A stretch of DNA of 64,000 bases, taken from NCBI GenBank assembly GCA_016218025.1, contig JACRFD010000083.1, positions 1-64,000 on the forward strand, in the 5' to 3' direction. A program made the position numbers and the translations under genes. The DNA is from Ignavibacteriales bacterium. GTDB taxonomy: Bacteria > Bacteroidota > Ignavibacteria > UBA10030 > SZUA-254. Below are positions 7,770 through 14,230 of the stretch, piece by piece. The notes beneath the pieces are model-generated. The model ran no database searches, had not been told where the DNA came from, and saw nothing but the letters and a program-made list of their open reading frames with translations. How positions within the stretch are numbered: position 1 is the stretch's first letter; every line of letters begins with the position of its first letter.

Positions 7770-9254
7770 ATGAAAATCTTAAGAACTTTGCTTTTATTCG
7801 CTTTTATCATCATTAGTGTTGCTGATAGTCAGGAAGTTTTGCGCTCTCAATTGTTTTCAAATGTAGAGCAGTTGCTGAGTCAGGCACGTGCATTGAATGG
7901 CGAACTGTTCGCTCCTGAAAGTTTCGCTAAAGGGATGAAATATTATTCTGAGGCAAATGATTATTATAAACGCGGAAAAAGTTTAGAAGATATTCGTGAA
8001 AGTATAAGAAATGGGGAAGCATATTTTTCTAAAGCTCTTGATTTATGCAAAGTCGGAGAGGCAACTTTTAGTTCTACACTTTCTGCAAGAGCCGATGCAG
8101 ATAGTGCCGGTGCAAGAAAACATGCAGCCGAATTATGGAACCAAGCCGAAAAATATTTTCAGTCCGCGGGTGATGAATTGGAAAATGGCAGTCTCGCCGA
8201 CGCAAAAGATGAAGGTAAAAAAGCAGAAGAAAATTACAGGGTTGCAGAGTTAGAAGCAATCAAAGCGAACTACCTTTCACCTGCACGTGATCTTCTTTTG
8301 AAAGCAGATGAGATGGATGCTAAGAAAAACGCACAGAAGACATTGCAGAATGCGTGGCGTGTCGCCCGCCAGGTAGAAGGAATGTTAAAAAACAATCGCT
8401 ACGATACCGACGAGGCACGTCAGCTTGCTCAGGAAGCAAAGATTGAAGCTGCACATGCTATTTATCTTCACAGGACAATTGAGCAATATAAGATTGATGA
8501 GAAAACTTATGAAGATTTGATTCTGTTATCCGAAAATGAAATTAAAAAGATCGCCATTTCGTTGGGAGTTAATGTACATTTTGATAACGGATATGCAGGT
8601 GCTGTAACAGATATTCAAAAGGCGATAAAGGAGCGTGAGGCTAAATCGCTTACCATGGTAGATGCATTGCGGCTTTCAGATGACGCGGTCAAACAAAAAG
8701 AAGCCGAAATTGAAAATCTGAAAAAACAAAACGATCTCATGGTACAAAGGCTAGGAACATTGAGCGATGCTGAAAAGAAATTGCAGGAAGAGGGGAAAGA
8801 ACTTCAGCGTAAGTTAGCTATGAAGCACGAACAGGAAGAAACAGTGAACAACGTGCTGCAAATGTTTACTGAATCGGAAGGTAGCGTCGTTCGTGAAGGC
8901 GAGAATATAATAATCAGATTATATGGTTTAACGTTTGGTGTTGGTAAAAGTTCGATTGAAACCGAATTTTATCCGTTGCTTGCCAAGTTACAGCAGGCAA
9001 TAAGAAAATTCCCGAATAGTCGTGTTGTAATAGAAGGGCATACAGATTCTCAGGGGAGCGATGATGCGAACCAGTTGTTGTCAGAAAAAAGGGCGACAGC
9101 CATTGCCGAGTATTTAATGGCGAATATGAGTGTTGATCCGCCGATTATGGCACATGGCTATGGAGAAAGCAAGCCGATAGCAAGCAACGATACGCCTGAA
9201 GGGCGCGCAAAGAATCGTCGGATAGATGTGGTGATAACCCCGCAAGGGAAATAA
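7770..9254 (+). CDS. OmpA-family peptidoglycan-anchoring envelope protein with helical N-terminal region
   Basis: A 494-residue exported protein. Residues 1-20 form a signal peptide ending near VADSQ. Residues 25-250 are rich in Ala/Glu/Lys helical repeats resembling TPR/DUF4398 hairpins. A coiled coil follows (about 300-365) and then an OmpA C-terminal domain (about 385-494) with IEGHTDSQGSDD, LSEKRATAIAEYL and AKNRRIDVVI, the peptidoglycan-binding signature. ATG at 7770 is chosen over 7758 because GGAGA lies 5-7 nt upstream and the product starts directly with the signal peptide. It probably sits in the periplasm and bridges the outer membrane and the cell wall. No beta-barrel is evident. 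Confidence 0.85.
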   Translation: MKILRTLLLFAFIIISVADSQEVLRSQLFSNVEQLLSQARALNGELFAPESFAKGMKYYSEANDYYKRGKSLEDIRESIRNGEAYFSKALDLCKVGEATFSSTLSARADADSAGARKHAAELWNQAEKYFQSAGDELENGSLADAKDEGKKAEENYRVAELEAIKANYLSPARDLLLKADEMDAKKNAQKTLQNAWRVARQVEGMLKNNRYDTDEARQLAQEAKIEAAHAIYLHRTIEQYKIDEKTYEDLILLSENEIKKIAISLGVNVHFDNGYAGAVTDIQKAIKEREAKSLTMVDALRLSDDAVKQKEAEIENLKKQNDLMVQRLGTLSDAEKKLQEEGKELQRKLAMKHEQEETVNNVLQMFTESEGSVVREGENIIIRLYGLTFGVGKSSIETEFYPLLAKLQQAIRKFPNSRVVIEGHTDSQGSDDANQLLSEKRATAIAEYLMANMSVDPPIMAHGYGESKPIASNDTPEGRAKNRRIDVVITPQGK

Positions 9255-9296
9255 TTGAAGATATGAAAATTAAGAATAAAATTTTATATTAAGGAC

Positions 9297-10904
9297 GTGG
9301 AAAAGGAAAAAAATAAACAACTTGAACCGCATCAAATTCTTCACTCGCTGAATTTCGGACGAGTTGACGCAGAATCAGATACGCGGTTTGAAAATTGCTT
9401 CATCGGAACAGATATGCTCAGGCATACTCTCAGGGCGCATCATTCACTTGTTCTCGGAAGTAAGGGATCGGGTAAAAGCGCCGCCTTCCGTCTTTTATGT
9501 ACCGACAAAGAGCGCTTAAGACCTTTATTTCCTAGAAACTTTGAAGACGTGTTCCCGATTCCGGTTTACGGATTGTACAATGAAGAGTATGTGTACGGCA
9601 GTGAATTCCGTGAAATGAAATCTGATTCAATAGATGAGTTTAGGTATTTTTGGTTGATGATTATCGGTTTGAAAACCGTTACAACCATTGCAGAAGAACC
9701 GAAGATCAAAGATATAGTTGCAAAGAGTAAAAACCAGAAATTAAAAGATGCTTATAAAACGCTTCAACAGGTTGTGGAAGATTTAAGTTTGGGACAGGAA
9801 CGGGGAGCCGTTTCAAAATTGAAGCAAAGGGTAATGCAACTTGTAAAACCTTCGATGAAGGAGAATTCGTCCAGTGAACCGCCTCAACTGATTCTTGCCG
9901 AAGATTTTAAACACCGAACCGGAATGAGTGTTACTGCCGTTTTAGATAAAGTCGATATTATACTGCAAGAAATAAACTGCACTGCATGGCTGATGCTGGA
10001 TAAACTTGATCTTCTTTTCATAGATGATTTTGAAAAACTGAAATCATCCATTACAGGATTAGTTCAGTTATTAATTGAGCAGAGTAACCGGTTTAAGAAT
10101 ATCTATTTTAAAATATTCCTGCGGTCCGATATTTATCGTCAATTAAGAATAGTAAACAAATCCCATCTGATAAGTTATACAAGTGAGATGAAGTGGAGCG
10201 ATTCGCTTTTATTGAAACTCTTAGTGTCGCGCGCTGTTGCCGATCCTACTGTTCGTGCTTATTGTGAAGAGCAGACAGAAATGGAAATAACAGTTGCCGA
10301 TGTAATCAACGGCACCGATGAAGATGTTCTTGGTTTGTTTTATGTTATCTTCGAATCGACAATGGATGAGAGTGATGCGGAAGTTGGGCAGTTTCCGTTT
10401 GTTCATTCGTGGATGTTGAAGCATTTGACAGACGGTATGGGAAATGTCTATCCACGTGAGCAGATTCATCTTGGAAATCTCGCTGTTGAAAAACAATTAG
10501 AGATTAACAGAAAAGAGGGAGAGCATTCTTCCACAAGACTGATCGGCGCGCGCGCGATGAAAGAAGCTTTCGCGCATCTATCGATTTACCGTTGCGATAC
10601 TTACCTGTATTCAGAATTTCCGCATTTGGCAAAACACTTTGATGTTTTCAGGGGAAGTCCAAAAGTCCGCTTCACACGTGAAGAGCTCAATAAATTATTT
10701 GAAAAACTTGAACCGAACGGAGATGAAGGAATACGTTCCGTTCACGACACTGGTCTTTTGACTCCCAATGGAAGAAGTGTAGATTCAAGCATGGAGTTCA
10801 GCATACCGCTGCTTTACAGGATTGGATTAGGCGTTGCAGAAAAAGATGATAATCCGCAACCTGGAGAAGAGCAAAACGGTTCTATATTAGGTTTGAAATC
10901 ATAA
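9297..10904 (+). CDS. P-loop ATPase, probably Sll1717 family
   Basis: A 535-residue soluble NTPase. The N-terminus has the FGRVDAESD motif that I associate with the Sll1717-like P-loop family, then Walker A GSKGSGKSAAFR (about residues 57-68) and a Walker B-like strand LMLDKLDLLFIDD (about 233-245). Basic LRSDIYRQL may act as a sensor or arginine finger. GTG at 9297 is the only plausible start; AAGGA is present but unusually close (one base). The family is poorly characterised and members occur near defence or regulatory genes. It follows the OmpA-family gene by 42 nt, but a functional link is unproven. A strong hairpin follows at 10923-10968. Confidence 0.7.
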   Translation: MEKEKNKQLEPHQILHSLNFGRVDAESDTRFENCFIGTDMLRHTLRAHHSLVLGSKGSGKSAAFRLLCTDKERLRPLFPRNFEDVFPIPVYGLYNEEYVYGSEFREMKSDSIDEFRYFWLMIIGLKTVTTIAEEPKIKDIVAKSKNQKLKDAYKTLQQVVEDLSLGQERGAVSKLKQRVMQLVKPSMKENSSSEPPQLILAEDFKHRTGMSVTAVLDKVDIILQEINCTAWLMLDKLDLLFIDDFEKLKSSITGLVQLLIEQSNRFKNIYFKIFLRSDIYRQLRIVNKSHLISYTSEMKWSDSLLLKLLVSRAVADPTVRAYCEEQTEMEITVADVINGTDEDVLGLFYVIFESTMDESDAEVGQFPFVHSWMLKHLTDGMGNVYPREQIHLGNLAVEKQLEINRKEGEHSSTRLIGARAMKEAFAHLSIYRCDTYLYSEFPHLAKHFDVFRGSPKVRFTREELNKLFEKLEPNGDEGIRSVHDTGLLTPNGRSVDSSMEFSIPLLYRIGLGVAEKDDNPQPGEEQNGSILGLKS

Positions 10905-10922
10905 ATTTCTTCTTTCTTGTAG

Positions 10923-10968
10923 AACCTCCGGTATCTATCTTTGAGTCGCGTTGAAGATACCGGAGGTT
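10923..10968 (+). terminator. Perfect 14-bp stem hairpin after the ATPase gene
   Basis: AACCTCCGGTATCT (10923-10936) pairs perfectly with AGATACCGGAGGTT (10955-10968) around an 18-nt loop. It lies 18 nt after the ATPase stop. The following bases are only weakly T-rich, so it may act as a 3'-stabilising hairpin or a Rho-assisted terminator. The arms resemble those of the hairpin at 11765-11804. Confidence 0.65.
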
Positions 10969-11117
10969 TACTTTGTTGACAGTTTACCTCAAAATTCATT
11001 ATTGGTTTATTCGAAAATCACCGGATTGAATTATGAATTCGACTGTTCGATATTCAAAATTCGAATAAATACGAACAAGATTTAGTAAGTATTTCGATAG
11101 GATGATATAGGTAAGAT

Positions 11118-11432
11118 TCATTTAATTTTTTTCGATTTGTATTTTCGATTGGATTCACTTACCTGAAGCTGGAGAGATTTCTTATCGAACCGAATAGATT
11201 TTCTGTCATGTATGAGAACGTCAGGATCAATATCCGCACCATTGTTCCAGACAACCGTACCCAATTCTTTATCAACGTGGATAGTTTTAAATAAAGTTCT
11301 GCTGGATCGAATCGGGTCGAAAATTGGGCCATAAAGGTACGGCTCGAGATCAACTGTTTTTCGTTTGCCATTGGTTAACAAAAGTTCAACCTTGAAATCT
11401 TCTAAATATTTTACAGATTGTATTCTAATCAT
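11118..11432 (-). CDS. DUF2442 domain protein
   Basis: A 104-residue protein on the minus strand with the DUF2442 core: a strand pair ending in LLTNGKRKTVDLEPYL, then GTVVWNNGADIDPDVLI. DUF2442 proteins are small, often paired with DUF4160 proteins, and are suspected antitoxin or toxin partners; the biochemical activity is not established. The gene starts 12 nt after the stop of the DUF4160 gene, so the two are co-transcribed. The C-terminal tail is basic (RKYKSKKIK), which could bind nucleic acid. An alternative view is a general DNA-binding accessory protein without toxin activity. Confidence 0.85.
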   Translation of the reverse strand: MIRIQSVKYLEDFKVELLLTNGKRKTVDLEPYLYGPIFDPIRSSRTLFKTIHVDKELGTVVWNNGADIDPDVLIHDRKSIRFDKKSLQLQVSESNRKYKSKKIK

Positions 11433-11444
11433 AACTACCTCTAA

Positions 11445-11705
11445 TTATTCTAAAGGTTGAATTCTTTTTAATTGTTTACCCTGTCTCGCTCGCTCCCAAT
11501 TCCGGAGTAACTCAGACCGATGATTAACTGCCCATTCCAGCACCATTGCTAATGCACGGTGTGGTAATTCTCCTTCATATATTTCTAAGGTATCGATAAG
11601 CATTGTCGCTTCGTAGCCCGAATATAGCGCATGAAAGTGCGGAGGTGCATGGTCATTGTAATACATGCTGATAATTATACCGAAAAATTCACTAAGTCGT
11701 GGCAT
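11445..11705 (-). CDS. DUF4160 domain protein
   Basis: An 86-residue minus-strand protein matching DUF4160: MPRLSEFFGIIISMYYNDH, then PPHFHALYSGYEA, and a helical LPHRALAMVLEWAVNH segment. It is first in a two-gene unit with DUF2442. The sequence upstream on the minus strand shows a TTGTTT / TAATAT promoter-like pair (16-nt spacing) and a TTAGGAAG ribosome site. DUF4160/DUF2442 pairs are widespread, mobile and toxin-antitoxin-like in size and organisation. The His-Phe-His motif is conserved in the family and could be catalytic or metal-binding, but this is unproven. Confidence 0.85.
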   Translation of the reverse strand: MPRLSEFFGIIISMYYNDHAPPHFHALYSGYEATMLIDTLEIYEGELPHRALAMVLEWAVNHRSELLRNWERARQGKQLKRIQPLE

Positions 11706-11764
11706 AAAGCTTCCTAAATGATATTAAGAAAAAACTCGTTAAAAACAAATCAAACTTTTTAAGT

Positions 11765-11804
11765 CTCCAGTTTCTTTAAAAAATGGGTCAAGCAGATACT
11801 GGAG
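11765..11804 (+). other. Hairpin matching the geometry of the one at 10923-10968
   Basis: CTCCAGTTTCT (11765-11775) and AGATACTGGAG (11794-11804) pair with a single mismatch around an 18-nt loop. The right arm plus GGTTT is nearly the same as AGATACCGGAGGTTT at 10955-10969. The two hairpins flank the DUF4160/DUF2442 unit in the same orientation. This copy may be a cassette boundary or part of a thiI leader. Confidence 0.55.
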
Positions 11805-11820
11805 GTTTTCTATGTTTTAT

Positions 11821-11852
11821 AAAAAGGGCAGAAAACATATCTGCCCTTTTTT
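11821..11852 (+). terminator. Strong intrinsic terminator or attenuator 30 nt before thiI
   Basis: AAAAAGGGCAGA (11821-11832) pairs perfectly with TCTGCCCTTTTT (11840-11851) around a 7-nt loop and runs into T residues. By shape it can stop transcription on either strand. It sits only about 30 nt before the thiI start codon and after no plus-strand gene, so it could be a leader attenuator for thiI. Confidence 0.75.
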
Positions 11853-11881
11853 CATTCCAAAAAATTAGCTATCTTTATTTC

Positions 11882-13057
11882 ATGCAACCGGTAATAATAA
11901 TTCATCATCACGAAATAGTACTCAAAGGTAACAACCGCAAGTGGTTTGAACAGCAATTGCTGAAAAATGTTCGCACCGTACTTGGTGAGTTGATTCCGCA
12001 TACTGCTATCACAGGCGGTTACGGCAGATTTGTAATTCAACTTCAAAATGAATCTAAGAGCGAACTGATTATTGAGAGATTGAAATACGTTTTCGGTCTA
12101 TCGAACATTTGCATCGGAGTAAAAGTTGAGCAGGATAGTGATACCATAACAAATGCCTCACTTGAATTGTTGGCAAATGAAAAATTTAAAACTATCAGAG
12201 TAACCACGCGGCGGGCAGATAAGAATTTCCCAATCGGGTCCATGGAAATGAATGCAAAAGTTGGCGCGGCAATCTGTGAAAAATTCAATGTACGTGCTAA
12301 CCTAACCCAGCCGGATGAAACTATATTTATCGAGATTGCTGATAAAGTTGCGTACGTTTACCGTTCTAAAGTCCAGGGTGCGGGCGGATTGCCCTCAAGC
12401 ATAAGCGGAAAAGTTGTATCGCTTATCTCGGCAGGTTTTGATTCGCCAGTGGCATCGTGGACGATGATGAAGCGCGGCGCGACAATAGTGTTCGTGCACT
12501 TTCACAGTATGCCTTATACAAGTCAGAACTCAATCGATCAGGTAAAACAGATTGTTGAGTCGTTGACGAAATATCAATTCAAATCGAAACTCTACCTGGT
12601 ACCATTTGCCGATGTGCAAAATGAAATTGTGCTCAAAACTCCAATGCCTTTGCGCGTTATACTTTACCGCCGGTTGATGGTGCGTATTGCCGAAGCAATT
12701 GCAATAAAAGAAAAAGCGGAAGCATTAGTTACAGGTGAAGCTGTTGGTCAGGTTGCTTCACAAACACTCAGGAATATCAGAAATATTGATAACGCCGCAA
12801 CGCTGCCGATCCTTCGTCCAATTTCCGGGAATGATAAAGAAGAGACGATGGTTATTGCAAGAAAAATCGGCACGTATGATATTTCCAAGGAGCCATATGA
12901 TGATTGTTGCTCGTTCTTAGCACCTAGGAAACCGGAAACATGGTCAAATTTTCACGAGATAGAAGCAGCAGAAGCGAATTTAGATATACCGGCGCTTATC
13001 GCGTTAGCAATGGAAAAACAGGCAATCGAGTTATTCACATTTCCAACATCGGATTAA
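11882..13057 (+). CDS. thiI: tRNA 4-thiouridine synthase / thiamine sulfur-transfer protein ThiI, without rhodanese domain
   Basis: A 391-residue ThiI. The N-terminal ferredoxin-like and THUMP domains (about 1-165) bind tRNA. The PP-loop adenylation motif is SAGFDSPVA (residues 183-191). Later come GEAVGQVASQT and DDCCSFLAPRKPET; Cys342 or Cys343 aligns with the E. coli Cys344 region. ATG at 11882 is used because an upstream in-frame extension would be translated through a strong terminator hairpin. The protein ends before a C-terminal rhodanese domain, so sulfur must come directly from a cysteine desulfurase (one is at 45045-46202) or a separate carrier. Known roles are s4U8 modification of tRNA and, in many bacteria, thiazole sulfur transfer. 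Confidence 0.92.
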   Translation: MQPVIIIHHHEIVLKGNNRKWFEQQLLKNVRTVLGELIPHTAITGGYGRFVIQLQNESKSELIIERLKYVFGLSNICIGVKVEQDSDTITNASLELLANEKFKTIRVTTRRADKNFPIGSMEMNAKVGAAICEKFNVRANLTQPDETIFIEIADKVAYVYRSKVQGAGGLPSSISGKVVSLISAGFDSPVASWTMMKRGATIVFVHFHSMPYTSQNSIDQVKQIVESLTKYQFKSKLYLVPFADVQNEIVLKTPMPLRVILYRRLMVRIAEAIAIKEKAEALVTGEAVGQVASQTLRNIRNIDNAATLPILRPISGNDKEETMVIARKIGTYDISKEPYDDCCSFLAPRKPETWSNFHEIEAAEANLDIPALIALAMEKQAIELFTFPTSD

Positions 13058-13133
13058 GTTGATTTTCCAGTAAGAGTTTTGTATTATCGAATTATCAACA
13101 ATCTTATTCTAAATTGTTTTAAAGGAGTCAGTT

Positions 13134-13337
13134 ATGGCAACAAAAATCACAGTTAAAGATCATGGAAGCATACAGGTGGAAGGCGAGTTCGAGGTTTTCG
13201 ATTTGAAGGGAAAGAAATTCGATTTAACAGGAAAACAAACTATCTGGCTTTGCAGATGCGGACACAGCAAGAACAAACCGTTTTGCGATGGCAGTCATAA
13301 AGCCGCGAATTTTAATTCAGAGATTAATGCAAAATAA
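13134..13337 (+). CDS. CDGSH iron-sulfur domain protein
   Basis: A 67-residue protein with one complete CDGSH motif: Cys40, Cys42, Cys51 and His55 in the pattern CxC...PxCDGSH, the 3-Cys/1-His ligands of a labile [2Fe-2S] cluster. There is no signal or membrane anchor. A strong AAAGGAG ribosome site precedes the ATG. Bacterial members are small cytoplasmic redox or iron-sulfur transfer proteins; the partner is unknown. It starts 76 nt after thiI and is followed within 13 nt by a DUF4412 gene. The family call is secure from the motif alone. Confidence 0.93.
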   Translation: MATKITVKDHGSIQVEGEFEVFDLKGKKFDLTGKQTIWLCRCGHSKNKPFCDGSHKAANFNSEINAK

Positions 13338-13350
13338 TTGAGGCACTTTT

Positions 13351-14166
13351 ATGTTTCAGCGAATTTATAAATTGATTATTTTTTCAGTCCTTATGTTGAC
13401 GGGGATGACGCAGATATCTGTTGCTCAATTCGAAGGAGCGATAGATATGAAAGTAACAATGATTGAAGAAGGTAAGCCGCAGGTAATGGAATATTCGATG
13501 TTTGTTAAGAAAGATCTGATTGCTTCTCAGATCAAATCGACCGGAGCCGATGCGATGCAGGGTAAATTCATTTTTCGCGGGGATAAAAAGGTCCTATGGA
13601 TTCTGAACGATGCCGAGAAAAATTATCTTGAAATGCCGACCAAAGAATTTAACAAACCTGAGACTGGAAAGAACGAAAATAAAAAAAGTCCGAAACCAAA
13701 GGTTACCAAGACCGGAAAGAGCGAGAAGATTCTAGGATACGTATGCGAAGAAGTGATTATTGATGAAGGGAAAGAAGTAACTCATATCTGGGGTACAGGC
13801 AAGTTGGGCAATTTTTACGGTGATCTGATGAAGTCGTTCGGCTGCATGAGCGAAAATGCAAAGGCAGAGCTTGGGTGGGAGGCTGAATTAGAAGCACTAA
13901 AATTATTCCCGTTGAAGATTGTTTCAAAAGAGAACGGAAACATTACGCAAACTCAGGAAGTTACAAAAATTGAAGCGAAGAGCATACCCCAAAAAACTTT
14001 TGATGTGCCATCCGGCTATACTAAAGTACCCATGAACTTCAATTTACAGGAAATGATGAGCGAGCCAAATAAAGATGATCCGGGCTCAAATATCGAAATG
14101 GAAAAAATGATGAAACAATTGCAGGAGATGCAAGAAGGAAAAGAAGATTCATCGGATGGTGGATGA
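13351..14166 (+). CDS. DUF4412 domain exported protein
   Basis: A 271-residue protein with a signal peptide (about 1-25, ending VAQ) and a DUF4412-type body that begins FEGAIDMKVTM. It also has KILGYVCEEVII and a WGTGKLGNFYGDL segment. Such proteins are periplasmic or outer-membrane-associated in FCB-group bacteria with no known activity. The C-terminal 35 residues are acidic, Met-rich and low-complexity (EMEKMMKQLQEMQEGKED). GAGG precedes the ATG. Its fold is predicted to be LolA-like in related families, which would suggest lipid or lipoprotein handling, but that is inference. Confidence 0.8.
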   Translation: MFQRIYKLIIFSVLMLTGMTQISVAQFEGAIDMKVTMIEEGKPQVMEYSMFVKKDLIASQIKSTGADAMQGKFIFRGDKKVLWILNDAEKNYLEMPTKEFNKPETGKNENKKSPKPKVTKTGKSEKILGYVCEEVIIDEGKEVTHIWGTGKLGNFYGDLMKSFGCMSENAKAELGWEAELEALKLFPLKIVSKENGNITQTQEVTKIEAKSIPQKTFDVPSGYTKVPMNFNLQEMMSEPNKDDPGSNIEMEKMMKQLQEMQEGKEDSSDGG

Positions 14167-14230
14167 TCTGAATTCATGGATGCTTTTTTATCTCTATATC
14201 AGTCTGAAAAAAAATATAATAAGGAAATAA

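Noticed and set aside
11783..11881. In-frame N-terminal extension of thiI
   Set aside because: It would translate through a perfect terminator hairpin and has no ThiI similarity; ATG at 11882 starts the family motif MQPVIIIHHHEI.
11765..11882. TPP riboswitch ahead of thiI
   Set aside because: The conserved CTGAGA and ACC(T)GAT...GTAGGGA elements are absent.
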